NCBI RefSeq assembly: GCF_042453785.1
Contig: NC_091669.1
Span: 12,040,501 to 12,104,500 of the forward strand
From: Malus domestica
Lineage: Eukaryota; Streptophyta; Magnoliopsida; Rosales; Rosaceae
DNA length: 64,000 nucleotides
Direction of reading: 5' to 3'
Shown here: positions 1-12,569 of the stretch, piece after piece
Numbering within the stretch: the first letter of the stretch is position 1
Layout: each line of letters opens with the position of its first letter
Translations under genes and position numbers: made by a program
Notes under the pieces: generated by a model
What the model saw: the letters and a program-made list of their open reading frames with translations, nothing else
Database searches by the model: none
Told to the model about the DNA's origin: nothing

Positions 1-1805
1 TGCTACAAACACAAGGCTTAGCTACTCTGTGCATGTTCGTTCTACAAGTCTGCAATCAAATTATTTTAGAGAAATAAACTAATGGATGAGATTGAGATAA
101 GATAATCCAATTAATGGTTGTTATGAAATGAAATGTGTTTGTACCATACTTGACCAATCCCGAAACTACCAAACACTGGTCAACTTCATACCTTCAATGA
201 TCCACTGAGGGGTACATGCTAAGGCACCCCTACTGAAGCACAAGAGTTTCCCTCCAACCAAGTGGCCAATCATAGCACGACAAATGTCAACATCAGAATA
301 AAGCTCATATAGTCCTACATCGACTGTGGACAAGAGCTGGAGACTCTCCTCAACTATAAAAGAATACCATTCTCCTACAATGAATCGCTAGTGTCATTAT
401 TTTACTTAAACCAGTCATTAGAACCCACTGATGATAATTATACTTAAACTTATGTATTTGTGCAAACCCTTCAATATTAATGAGAACTTCTCTACTCCGT
501 GGACGTAGCCAGACTTAGGGTGAACCACGTACATCTTGTGGTTGCTTCCCTATCTCTATCTCTTTACATATTTATCCTCACTAGTGACCAGAGCAACTGA
601 GCGAATATCACAAACTTGACACTTTACGTTGTTCCAAAGTCTTCACTGATTTTGTGCGCATCAACAAAATGAAATCTTATATTGTCTAATTTTAGAGAAA
701 CAAACCAACATATGAGATTGAGACAAGAAAAACCTAATCCAATAGTTCATAAGAGATGAAATCTAACTTTGTCATAATTTTTTTTTTTTAAGTTGAAAAA
801 TTCAGGATAACACGTCTAAAATATATATATATATATATATTGTAGACTATAGTTGACTGCCACCTCATCATAATCTATTAGAAAGGATTGGCCTGTTCTT
901 ATTCTCTGCAATTCCATCTTTCTCTGTTTATTTTCATTTCTTGCTCAAGATTCTGTAAACTCTATCATGGTATCCTTTCCCGAGTACGATCCTCCGGGCC
1001 AATTCTTCCGTTGTGATTCTGTCTCGATATCTTGAAGAATTGATGTTGTTCGATTGCTGTTTCTTGAAGGGTTGAAGGTATTTCTGAATTTCTTGGTTTC
1101 TGATTGAAGCCATTTCGGGTTCTAGTTTATTATTGCACATAAAGTGTTCGATTAACTGTTGCCCCATAATTATGCTATGGAGGGTCAACTAGGCTTGTTT
1201 GGTATAAAATATTGGATTGAAATCGTGTCCTTTGAGTCGTTGTTATTACCTTAGTTTTTGTGTAGTGAATCATTCTCTTACATCTGTAACATTTTTTTCA
1301 TTTTTCTTCAATACACATTGAAAATAATAACTTATCAATTCCAACCCAATATCATGTACCATACCAACAATTGAACAAATTGTAAAAAAAAAAACGCTTC
1401 ATTCGATAAAAATCTTAGTATATTGGTAATTTACAAATCATTCTAATTGTGCGTCTTTTTTAATGTTTGTACATACTGACTTAATAAGTTCAATTTATCT
1501 ATCAATGATTTTATGCTTCTCATTCCATAAAAATCTATGAATGCTTTTTATAACTGTCAGCCAAAAGAAATATTATTGCGTACTCCAATAACCAACTCGA
1601 CCATGGATGAGAAGGGTAAAAACTCTAAAACAAATGGAAAAAAAAAGCTAGAAACCAATCAGAACACTAGGTGAAAGACAATGGATAGAAGGGTCAGCCA
1701 ACCCTCCTAAGCCCTAACTGGCTTCGTCCTTCTTGTGGAGATTCTTTTATAGAACCTCAAAAATTCATCAGAGTTCTAAAATGGATTATATCAACCACTT
1801 TAAAA
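1..1805. other. Gene-free region with degraded repeats
   Basis: I see no convincing gene here. Two stretches, about 66-150 and 690-765, resemble each other (both run from an 'attttagagaaa' start through 'gagattgaga'), suggesting an old duplicated repeat. Around 950-1190 the sequence has a 'ctatcatggtatc' stretch resembling a Copia primer-binding-site junction, but no gag, protease or reverse transcriptase frame survives. The short open frames on either strand have no recognisable domain. Confidence 0.5.
820..841. repeat. (AT)n microsatellite
   Basis: An uninterrupted AT dinucleotide run of about 11 units in non-coding sequence. Confidence 0.9.
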
Positions 1806-1810
1806 TATGC

Positions 1811-2939
1811 TGTTTGGACCCGATTTTACATCATCGGCCCAAGCGATCGAGGCCGTTGAGTGGGCATGATTCTCGACCGCTAGATGAGAAAGTAGAGATA
1901 ATTTGATTATTAAAGGATAATATTATAATTATCTTTTAATATGAATTATCTCGGTATCTTCTTAAACGAGATAAATAGAATGCGATTCATATCCCGAATA
2001 AGCAGTTGTTTGGGCCCAAAATAATAGTTTGGGCCGAGTATAGAATCATTCTCGGCCCGGAAGGCATTGCGACAAGAATACCATGGATCGTTTAGTACGT
2101 GGGCCTCCAAACCTAGGTCGGCTAGGTCATAACGCAAGAAGTCGAGTCCTAATGCAATGAGGAGTCTCGGCAAGACCCGGAAGCGAATCCGGCTCGGTTA
2201 AGGACTAGGTTCACAATCCTAGTGAAAGTAGGACTGGTCGAGTTGGTACTGATCAGGAGAAGAAGACCTAGTCCGAGTAGGTTTTTAACTCGACCTTGGG
2301 GGGGCGTTGCTATAAATAGAAGAGATTGCGCATCATTCAGGACCTCCAATTCAACACACAAAACTGCCCTGCGCAAACTCTCAACAACTTTGAGATTTTT
2401 TATTTTCTCTTTTCGCTGACACATCTTCCGTTGGCATCAACAGCACTGTGAAAGCAACCGGTGATATCTTAAGTCGGCATAGATAGATCTGTCACCGTAG
2501 AATCAGCCGTTCTCGCAGCATCTTCCGTTGGCATCAACAGCACTGCGGCGAGGACAGTTGATTACCTATCCAAGTCTCGGTCGAGAAGGATTTCTGAATC
2601 CTTATTGGTCGAGGTCATCTCATCAGCCTTCTCGGCAAAGTGAGGTGTTACAGTTATTACATTCGGCACATTGAAAGCCGAATTTGATATTGAACTTCGT
2701 AAGAATAGTAACCTTGTCTTCAGGTTTAAGAGCCCAAGAGGCCGAGACGTGTTCCTTTCTCGGCCGCAATCGCAAGACGCAGAAGTCAGCCGCGCACCCA
2801 ACGCAACATTAACAAAATTTACTCCTCGGCCGAGCTCGGCCGACGAGTTGGCACGCCCCGCATTCACCGAAAGACGTAGTTAGCTTATAGATTACTCGGC
2901 CTGCGCGCCACGTAGGCTTGGTAGTTTCTAGGGTCAACA
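1811..2939 (+). mobile_element. Solo LTR of an LTR retrotransposon
   Basis: The segment begins TGTTTGG and ends GTCAACA, the TG...CA form expected of an LTR. It is flanked by identical 5-bp copies of TATGC at 1806-1810 and 2940-2944, the target duplication made by integrase. At 2311-2318 there is a TATAAATA box, consistent with an LTR promoter. The interior is GC-richer than its surroundings and full of 'ctcgg' and 'ggccga' words. No internal domain or second LTR follows, so this is best read as a solo LTR left by recombination between two LTRs. Gypsy is my guess for the superfamily, from length and composition only. Confidence 0.8.
2422..2545 (+). repeat. 27-bp direct repeat inside the solo LTR
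   Basis: The same 27 bp (beginning CATCTTCCGTTGGCATC) occur at 2422-2448 and 2519-2545, 97 bp apart, downstream of the LTR TATA box. Confidence 0.9.
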
Positions 2940-3457
2940 TATGCATATAAGAGTAAGTCCACCCTAACAAATCCCCTTTGCAATTGGGTGATTTAATACC
3001 CCTACTCCAACAAAAATTGCTCCAACCCACCCAAATCCTTCTTGGTATTCGGTGGGCTCAACTCCCCCAAACTCAGCAATCAGACCATTCTTGCCCGCCT
3101 CTATACATCATGTTGATGTCCATGACAAAAAACAATTGCAGGCGAGGATGCAACAACAAAAGGCGGTGGTCGAGGGAGGAGTCCGCCTTCTCTGTAGTCG
3201 AGAAATTCGGCTTAGAAGATGAAGTGGAGGAACGGACGAAGAGAAAGAAGGACGAGGCGAGTCGAGGGACAGAGACGGACCAAGGAATGGACGGATGGAA
3301 AGAAAGGAAGAAGAAAAATGAGAGGGGGGACGGACGAAGCGAGAACTGCAGCCAGCCTCGTGTACCAAGACCCGTCACCGGTGAGCGCGAAGTCGAGGGA
3401 AGAGGAGGAGGGAGAGACTTGGACATAGGAATCGGGGGAGAAAAGTGTTGGATTTTT

Positions 3458-3755
3458 AGATCGTCTGGCCCGCCCCACTCTAACGATATCGATATTGTCC
3501 CCACTTTTACCACCTGCCTAATCCGTCAGGTATGAGATTTTGCCACAAAAGACCGCGGTATTAGTTAGAGTAGGGTAATACTATTTAAACCCCTTGGTTT
3601 CTTTTTTTAGATCGCCAAGCCCGCCTCATTCTAACGACACCGATACTGTCTCCACCTTTGCCACCTGCCAAATCCGTCAGATGTGAGGTTTTACCACAAA
3701 ATGCTTCGATATTAGTTAGAGTAAGGTAATACTATTTAAACTTCTTAGTTTCTTT
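3458..3755 (+). repeat. Tandem duplication, about 151-bp unit
   Basis: Two adjacent copies start at 3458 and 3609 (period 151). Both run from AGATCG through a 'ccgtcag...gtgaggtttt' type stretch to 'gtaatactatttaaa'. The copies have diverged by substitutions, so the duplication is not recent. The right copy is followed by 'ccgatgtgggactt', a motif common near plant LTR ends. Confidence 0.8.
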
Positions 3756-4103
3756 TCACACCACCGATGTGGGACTTCAACAAAAATGAGGGAGAGACTT
3801 GATGGTTTCAAACAAAAATATGATATTTTTACTATAAAATAATATTAAACTTTTTTATTAGTTTTTAATGTGAATTGTCAGGACAAGTTATTTACGAGCT
3901 TGAAATGCTCTCAAGCAATTACTATTCATTAAGACAATAATTATCAATTTTCTAATTACATGCGCAATTATCGCTTCAGGAGTGGAATTGCTCTATGAAA
4001 GAGAGGTTTCCTTATCTAGTTAAGGCTAGCTTTTACTTTCCGATTGATTAATTAAGTTCCTCATGTAGCTATACTTTAGAATATGCAAATGAGAAAGAAT
4101 GTA

Positions 4104-4127
4104 ATATATATATATATATATATATAT
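4104..4127. repeat. (TA)n microsatellite
   Basis: TA dinucleotide run of about 12 units in intergenic DNA. Confidence 0.9.
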
Positions 4128-6364
4128 GTATTACTTAGGCTTATAGGATTTGGTTATTTCTTTACTAATTAACTAACTGTTACTTGGTGCAAAAAGCCGC
4201 CAGAGATCTCATATCCCTAGTATAGTGAAAACCTCTTAAATTGAAAATTGAATAATGTTTTGGACACTCATGGCATGCATGTGACAGATTAATGTAATCA
4301 CATGATTCACTTGACATGAAACTGGAGAGCCACATAAACCTTTACTTTGTCTTTTGGTAAGTATCAAACAAAAGATGATTAAGTGGAAGCACATTGAGGG
4401 TTGACTATTATTAGGGAAATCCTTAGGCTAGTTTGGTATTGTTGTGTTTTAAAAAAAAAAAAAAAATTGTTTCTACTATGTTGTAAGAACAAACAGCTAT
4501 AAAATAAAGTTGTTAAGTATTTCGTAAACTTCTTTTTGTAAAAGTGTTTTTAATAAAAAAAAATGTATGAGTATTTAGTAAACTTTTATATAAATTATTT
4601 TGGATATGTTAAATGACTAAAAATGATATAGTATTTAATGTGATATAATAATTATCAAATACAATAATGTAGGAGTAAGGATTGTAATTTTGTAAAACAT
4701 ATGGGGGTATACTTGCTATTTGAAAAATTTATTAAATGAGCATTGATTACCATTCTTTGAAAAAAAATAAAACACTTCTTTTAGAAGGATGATAAACTTT
4801 GCTTCTGCTTTACTATGCTTTTCTACTTTCATTGACAGCGGTTTTTTAAAAGAACAATTCTTTTTTTTTGTTTTAACAAACACATTTAATGTTTTAGATT
4901 TTAAAATAAGCTGTTTTTATTTTTTTTATTAAAGCATCACAATCCCAAATGAACCCTTAGACTCCCAGAGCCATTGGCCATGCGGTAATCAACATCCTGA
5001 TCCTACAAATTGACTTTCCTTAGTCCTTATTGAGATACCCTAATGAGAAAGACTTAGCTCCTTAATTATCGAGCAAACATTCTTCCTTGAAATACTACAT
5101 GGTTTACTCACAAGATTTCGTGTTTATAATTGAAATCATTCATATTATAAAATACTATGTAAAGATCATTTCTACCAAAAATCATTTTAAAACAAAGATC
5201 TTTAGGCATTGAACAATATAAAAATTGATAGACGGATTGGACAAAAGTATTTCAAACTGCTTATCTACTTAATACAATTGCTTGATTCGCCGATCCTAAT
5301 TTTCATTGATTTTTTGCGAAAATAATTTTTACAGGTTTATTTATAATATAACCAACTCTAATCACAAACACAAAGTTTTATAAATAGTCCACAAAGTAAT
5401 TTGAAGATGAACTCCTCCATAAGACCTACTTCAATCTTTAGAGTAAAACTCAAATTATAGGTTCTAAACCTCCCCCAACTTTCTCCAACCCTTGGGCCAA
5501 AAATAAGTTTTAACCCAAAACTCATTTTTTGAGCAAATTTAAGCCAGGATTCCCCATAGGTTAGTGGGCACCATATATGTACATTTTTTTTAGTTGTATA
5601 TTTATAAATTCATTGAGTCCAACAGTTAAGATTTAATATGATCAATCCAACGTTAAAAAGAAGATCTAATGTTCAAAATTTAAATCCAATGGCTAAAGTA
5701 ATTAAAAACAAAATTCATGTGATTTCATATTCTTTCATAGTACTCCATGAGTTTCATTATGTCAGTTTAATGATTTTTCAATATTTATCGAAATATAAAC
5801 ATTTTTAAGGTAAAATGTTCATAAAATTAAATTATAATAGTCTACATAATTTATTATTTTTTTCTAAAAGTTACTTTAAGAAAAAAATTATCGTAAATTT
5901 ATTTTTTAATAATTTCGAACTAAAATTTTTTAATTTAAAAGAGCGAGAGCAAAAAAATTATTTTTAGATTAAAATTAAAAAAAAATTTACTTTAACCCAA
6001 GAATTGAAAATGTACTAGGAGCCATTATCCAAATAATTAAAGCCAGTTTCAAAGTTGTATACGTGTGCTTTTCTGCACCGTGTGCTTTTTTAGCCCATAG
6101 AAGCTGATTGTTTAGTTGACACATGCATGATGTTGATCATTGTTTAATATATTTACCTCACCGAATCTAAGAACTGGAACTAGCTTGCTCATTACAAATC
6201 TGGATAAATGATTACTTGTTAGCTTAAAGTTTATGATGGTGTTATTGGTTTGGTGCATACGTGTAGTGGGTGCAACTTTTGGGGCTGCGCACCTATAAAA
6301 TATTTGACTTAGTGAGTGTTGCCCTCTTTTTAATCAACTTTTGATTGATTAAATACTAAATATG

Positions 6365-6536
6365 AGAGTAATGTTAAAGAGATTAAATTTTAAATTAAAA
6401 TTATAAACTAAATAATGTGTTAATAATAAAAAATAAACATATTAGTTGATATTTAGTTAATAAACTAATCATTTACAATCATATCATTTAATTTATAAAT
6501 TTAATTTAAAAATTTTAATCTTCTTAGTATTACTTT
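6365..6536. mobile_element. MITE-like palindrome
   Basis: The left end (GAGTAATGTTAAAGAGATTA) is the imperfect reverse complement of the right end near 6515-6536. The interior is very AT-rich and non-coding. Length near 170 bp and the fold-back structure fit a miniature inverted-repeat element. I could not fix a target duplication, so the family is unassigned. Confidence 0.55.
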
Positions 6537-9258
6537 AAATATTGATCTAATTTTTCACAAGACAACGTAAAGCATGCAAACCTTTATAAGCCGCTTTTCT
6601 GCAATATGAAATAAATTTGATTGATGGTGTAAATTCACAACCGACAACAAAAAAATTTCAATAATATGGGAAACCTACATTTCTTTCTAGAGGGAATATC
6701 TTTGACTACATAAAAAGACTATGAACATGAATAATTGATTTTGTTGATTTTTATCATGATGTGTTGGATAACACAATCTCAAATCTTATTAAGATACTTT
6801 TGCTCTCTCTCTGTGTACGTATAAAATAAATATGCAAGTGACCTGAAATTTCAAATTAAGAAATTTTATGTGTGCTTATAAGGAATTGAGAACTATTCTG
6901 CTTATTATAATTAGTTTTTTAGTGGAACTTTAATTTCCTTTATTATATTAGAGCATGATATATGTGCACCCCAATACCGAACATGCTCACTCAATATATG
7001 TTATCTATGTGTTAGGGTTAAATGACATATATAGGACATATTGAGTGTGTGAATCTTAGCCAAGAGAATAAAGGGACCATGCATGTATGTGGAGTTGAGC
7101 TACCCTATATATTAAATTATTGTCCTGGTAGAACCTCTTTCCGTTCCTATTAGATTGTGTTAAGCCGCTTCTCTATATAACTATTTTGACCCTGATGATT
7201 CTTTGCTCTCAGTGCTAAAAGGAGGCTTGAGAGAAAGATATATGCTAGTGTGTCGTTGTTGGATGATGTTAACAGACAGTGAGATGAGGGTTAGTGTGTG
7301 TGTGTGTGTGTAGTTTGTGCCTGTAATTAATTTGTGCCACGAGTGAGGAGGCTGACTCAGTTGAGATTAATTTCTATGCCTTGAGTGCTAATGACTTTAC
7401 ATCTTTGTTCGTTGTATGCGCAAGTATAGAAAAATATAAATGAATAAAAACTGGTTTTAATCATCCCATTGATAGAGAGCAAGCGTACAAATCTTTGAAT
7501 GACGGTAATTAAAAGGTTGAATTCTAACACAAGCGCTAGGAATGAAATTCAGATATCTTGTTTGAAGAGTCTGTCCTGTAATTTATTACTTTTTTTTGCT
7601 GGTATGAATTCTATCGCCCTTTCTTCAAGATTAAAAAAAAAAAGAAAAAAAAAGAAAGAAGAATTAAAAATGAAAGGGAATCATGGGAGAAGGCAAGATC
7701 AAATCATCTTAAACTTAGAAGTTAGAAGTTAGATTCCTTGAGAAGGATAAATGAATTCAAGGAAGCTTTTGGGTAGAGAATAGTCTAGATTGAAAAATCT
7801 CTTGTCAGCTTGTTGATAGAGTTGAACGTCTTTTTCCTTAGCTCTCCTTTCACTTATATAGGCCGAAGAAGCTTTTCCGACTTTGCTTGCAAAGAAAAAA
7901 GGAAACTGAACCTTTCTTATTTGACAAGCTATGCGCCAGCGTCTAAAATCGTACATGGGGTTAGTTGGCGATCGTACGAGGGCACCACAGGCAAATTTTT
8001 ATCACTTGATGTGAATATTGGCGCATTGAAGAACACCGATATTCCTTGGAGCGGTTATGCTCTTTGGATCGGGTTTGGACCTACTGTTCATCTTTTAAAA
8101 TGAAACTCAATGTGCACACTTAAGAGGAAATGATGATAATTTTACCAGCTCAAACGACCTCTAACTTCCTTTGTCTCAAATCATTGTTTTTATGGTCCAG
8201 AACCGAGTGGCGCGTGAAGTTGAGTGGCATGGCTAGGCGCACAAAATGCAAAGCCATATATAGGAACTTAAAAATGAGGGGGGTCGACTTGAAGTTGATG
8301 AGTATTTAGAGTTGCTCTAGACTCTAGGACTTTAAATTTGGAGAACAATTGGTAATTTCAAGGAAATATTTAAACAAGTGAACAAGGTCCTCAAGTTGGA
8401 AGGCTCACCGCTTGGCTAAAAATTTGAGGCCATGCACAGACAACGAGCCCCTTTGTCTCCTGTCTAATTCCCATCTCGATTAATTTTCTAACATTATCTA
8501 ATCCAAAGACTCCAAATTCCAAACTCCAACCGACATGAATTTGCCGGCCACAAAGTTCATTTCAATTTGTTCTGTCCGAGCATGCTTCATCAATCCTGCA
8601 TGTTCTAACTATATATGTACATGTATGTGTGTATGTATAAACACAAGACCTAGCTAGCTAAACAATCAGATTATCAATAGTTTAGATTGACAACCGAAAG
8701 TCATTATTAGTATACATACGACATGTAGGTTACCCTAAAATACTTATTACAGTATGTCTCATAGTTAGGTTAATGCGAACTCTGAAAGACTAAATCCAAC
8801 GTCCAAGGGGCGCGGTATGTATCGACCCATCTGTTTGGGTTTCCAGACATGGGACATGAATTAAGTTAAAAGCAAGGAGTAGGATTTTCTCCCCTTCCCT
8901 CTCATCTATTTGAACGGTCATGGTTAAATCACGTCAACATCTTATATTAATTTTTTTATAAAAAGAGAAAGACAAAATAGAAAATGTGAGAGAAAGAGAT
9001 GGAAGGGAACGGAAAGATGATGAAAGAGAATCATAGTCCGTAGACGATGATAGATATATATCTTGTGCAGTGCCAGGTGATCAGTCATCAGTGCATGCAA
9101 TGCAACTAAGCGAGTGTACTAATTTTCACCTTTTTCGTTTCTGTAATTTTTGTTTGGTCATTTTCGGTCTCACCTTAATGGACGTTTCTTTACCTTTTTT
9201 TCTTCATACGTCACAGTCTCTATCTCTCTCCCTAGATCTCTCTTTCTCTAACACACAA

Positions 9259-9340
9259 ATATATATGTATATATATATATATAGACAACACACACATTTA
9301 TATATTACCCATATATATACACACACACACACAAACACAG
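9259..9340. repeat. AT/AC microsatellite cluster
   Basis: Alternating TA and CA dinucleotide runs follow a CT-rich stretch. Open frames crossing this cluster only translate the repeat and are not genes. Confidence 0.8.
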
Positions 9341-10365
9341 ACGGAGAGTCTGCTGCTGCAACAGGATCAGCAGCTCATAATTTACTACATATAATAACTC
9401 GTTAGTAATTGCTAAACGGATTCTCCATCTCAGATATATTTTTATATGTTTTGATATATCATATATATTGTACTTACAGAAACAAACAACAAAAACCGGG
9501 TGTTACCTGTATGCATGCTTAATGCTTGCTTTGGCTATCTAGGGTTTATAATTTGGAGGAACCAGTTCCCTAATATCCAGTTATCCACCATATATAGATT
9601 TAAAACCTTTTGTGTTTCTATCTAATTAATCACAATTAGAATGCTATAAAAGCTGAGATTTAAATCTTCCTAACGCTCCCAATTGATTAATTTCTAAAGT
9701 TCATTAGAACCACACAATTAAATTATCAACATGTCTTCTTGGTAAGCTGTTTGGGTGCAAGAATAAATGTTCTAAAGCATTTGGGCTATAAACCCCTTGC
9801 CTCTCAGTTTAATTAGATTTCAATATATAAGAGGTCCCTCGATGGCTTCATGCTTGACTGCGTAACCAATTGTAATTTCTCCATTTATATAACTTTTAGA
9901 TCCAATATTTTCAATTCAAGAGCTTTTTTTTTTTGTGCAATTTATATTTATTTAATCCTCATGTTTTTGTTTCTCAATTCGCATTCACTTTATTCAGTTC
10001 AAAAGCCAAAAAAACATGAAAGTGCTCTAAAAAGTGCACCATGAGAAAATGAGAGTTCGGAAATCACTCTTTTTTCTTTTCCATATACATATTTGGTATC
10101 TAATTTGTCATATCCATTAAATAATTAATCATAATAGCAAGAAAACTTAAAACCAATGACATGAGGAAATTTCAAATCTAACTCTAGGTAGCTCATGAAG
10201 CCCAAATCAACATAGCCTGCCCACGAAGCTCAAAAGGCCTAAAAAGAAGAGAACTAGCCCAAGCCCGGTCACCCTCAACCAGAAGCGTTCAACTTCATCA
10301 GTTTTCCAATTCAAATAAGACTCTCAGTCTCGGAGATAAATGTTGGAGAATCGAGACAGTGACTT

Positions 10366-12560
10366 TTGGGTTTGGCCGGAAAGTCCTTATATTTCTCCCA
10401 ATCCGTTTTCAGAGCACTGTGTGAAAGTAAAGTTCCAATCTTTCCTTGTTTTTCAGATCAACTGTTGCGTCTGTTAGTGTTGCTAAATGCGTGTATTTTA
10501 GGAAAAATAAGCGTTTTTAGACAAAATCCTGAGGAGAAACGATTTTGAGTGGAAAAAATGCTGTGTGTGAAGTTTATTGCCATGCATTTTCTACGCAGAG
10601 AAATTTTAGCACCAAAACTAGTGGAAAAAGCATTAATTGGGTTCAGGATACATACAACCTCAGATGCAAACCCGAAACTCCTAGAGTTAAGTGGACCGAC
10701 CACCAGAAACAAGTCATATCTGCCATTTCTGAGGGGAAATCTGTGTCCATTACCGGTTCCGCGGGGACCGGAGAAACGATGTTGGTTAAGCACATTATCA
10801 TTGAAAAGATGTCATACACCTTCAAAGGTTTTTGTCACAGCACCTACTGGTGCTGCGGCTTGTGCTATCCGTGGGCAGACCCTTCACTCTTTCGCTGGTA
10901 TTGGATGTGGCAATGCTGATAGGATAGCTTTGCTGAGTAGGGTTCTCGTGAACAAGGAGGCTTGTAAGAGGTGGTTGAAGGCCGAGGCGTTGGTCATAGA
11001 TGAGGTTAGCATGGTTGACGTGGAGGTTTTATAGTCTTGAATACATTGCAAAAAAAAAAAAAAAACGACAAGTTGATGAAATGTGGGGTGGAATGCAGCC
11101 TGTTGTGGGTGGGGATTTCTTTCAGTTACCACCCGTATAAACTGAGTGGAATTTGGAGGGTAAAGAATTTGCATTTGAAGTAGACTGTTGGGATTCCAGT
11201 TTTAATTTTACAAGTTAATCTTACAAAGGTTTTTCGGCAGTCAGACCCTTGACTGATCAAGATACTTCAGGGGAGATTTATCCTGAAGACTTCAAGTTTT
11301 TAGAAGATTCTTGCGCAGATTCCGAGCCAGATCCTTCTGCAGTACAATTCTAGCCAAGGGTTCAAGACGTAAATAGAGTGAATGCAACTTGAACTTAGCT
11401 CACATTCTGCCTATATAAAGAAGGCGTTGAGTAGTAGGAGCTTTGGAGCATTTTGGCTCAGCATGAGTTGTTCTCTTGCTACTTTCGGGAGTGGTTTTGT
11501 GTTGATTGTTGATTATATTAATTTGGTTCATCATGGCACTTTCGAGAATTTGACCAAGGTGAAGATTGTTGAATATATGACCAAATTCTAAGGAACTTTA
11601 TATGTAAGCCCAACAGCCCATTTAAAGTGGACCTTTTATTTAACCCACGTGGAAGCCATGTGATGTGGCTGGTAGGGTTTTTAATTGGCAGCAGCTGCTG
11701 CCCATTTTGTCTGAGCTGCAGCAGAAAACAGAGAGCAGCACAGAGAATTAAAAGAGCCACTGCCGCAGCCCCATTTCAGAGAAGGAGGAGCTGTTGCTCC
11801 CTTCATTGGTTAGCTACCATTCCATCAAAGTTGTATTTGTTGTATTAGTTTTGAGTTTTGTATAGAGAATAAATTATTCACAATATTTCCTTCTCTATTT
11901 GTTTCTTTGGTGAGTGAGAGTTATTGGGTGTATTGGGGTTTTGGATTATGAGATTGTCAACACTTTATAAACTCCCATTTGGTTGATAGTGAATTATTAG
12001 TTGAAACGTACTCTAGTTACATTGATTGTTGAGGAACCTCGTTAAAATCTTGGTGTCTTTTATATTTTGTTCTTGCATTCCATTTGATATATTTCATGTG
12101 GGTTAGATTGAGTTGGTTCCAATTGGTTTGGTGCGATCCTAGCACAACACTAAAAATTTTGAACACAGCGTGGCCAGGTGAATTGTGCAACTGGCACTGC
12201 TATGGCATTTCTTAAGACCAAAGATGTGGGAGGGATGAGCATATGCGATGCTGGGCTGCTACCAGTAGTTAAATTTGATTTGGGGATGACAAAGGTGATT
12301 AAAACAAAAACATAGGATGTGACAGAGGGAGATCCAGTAGTTGCTCAAAGAGAGGAGCAACTTTCAGAGTGGCTTGGGCTTCAAGCATTCACAAGTGCCA
12401 GGGCATGACTCTGGACCATCTTCACACCAGTCTCTCAAAATCTTTCGGATATGGAATAGTTTATGTAGCTTTATCCCCGTGTGAAAAGCTTGGAAGGCTT
12501 GTACATATCGGGTTTCCATCCCAGCAAGATTAAGGTGCACCCTAAGGTTTGCTAGTGAAC
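10366..12560 (+). pseudogene. Decayed PIF1-family DNA helicase
   Basis: Pieces of a PIF1-type ATP-dependent DNA helicase occur in family order but in shifting frames. About 10,690-10,800 encodes a 'WTDHQKQVISAISEGKS' stretch and Walker A as GSAGTGET, with glutamate (GAA at 10,773) replacing the catalytic lysine. A frameshift follows, then TAPTGAAA, GQTLHSFAGIG and Walker B LVIDEVSMVD, ending at a TAG at 11,032 beside an A-run. About 11,080-11,140 gives WGGMQPVVGGDFFQLPPV, then remnants of KVFRQSD. After an LTR-like insertion, coding similarity resumes near 12,180 (LPVVKFDLG) and ends with SIHKCQGMTLD and YVALS near 12,370-12,480. With this many breaks it cannot make a helicase. Living PIF1 helicases act on nuclear or mitochondrial DNA. 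The 5' boundary is uncertain. Confidence 0.85.
11566..12147 (+). mobile_element. LTR-like insertion within the PIF1 pseudogene
   Basis: This segment interrupts the helicase homology. It starts TGTTGAATAT, ends GCACAACA (a TGTTG/CAACA terminal pair) and contains an AATAAA near 11,869, all consistent with a solo LTR. The flanking 5-mers do not match, so either the boundaries are off or the duplication has decayed. Confidence 0.45.
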
Positions 12561-12569
12561 ACGACAAAG

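Larger units (their letters stand above)
2945..10349. other. Long intergenic region
   Basis: No gene is supported. About 3160-3430 is purine-rich and holds open frames on both strands whose translations are low-complexity (Glu/Lys/Arg on one strand, Ser/Pro on the other); I read them as chance. The rest is AT-rich with homopolymers, microsatellites and one clear MITE-like palindrome (6365-6536). About 7740-8100 is GC-richer than its surroundings and may be an old retroelement piece. A weak palindrome near 8880-9020 resembles the terminal part of the MITE at 44,534. Confidence 0.5.

Noticed and set aside
2978-3535. A 185-codon open frame on the plus strand with overlapping open frames on the minus strand
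   Set aside because: The translation is low-complexity Arg/Glu/Lys (or Ser/Pro on the other strand), arises from purine-rich DNA, and runs into the tandem repeat at 3458. No domain or splice structure supports it.
7810-8103. A 97-codon open frame in a GC-richer patch
   Set aside because: No recognisable domain; the patch looks like a repeat remnant and there is no supporting gene structure.
9070-9405. A 111-codon open frame
   Set aside because: It crosses TA and CA microsatellites, and its C-terminal half only translates those repeats.
11382-11848. Open frames between the two parts of the PIF1 remnant
   Set aside because: They lie in or beside the LTR-like insertion and show no helicase or retroelement domain.
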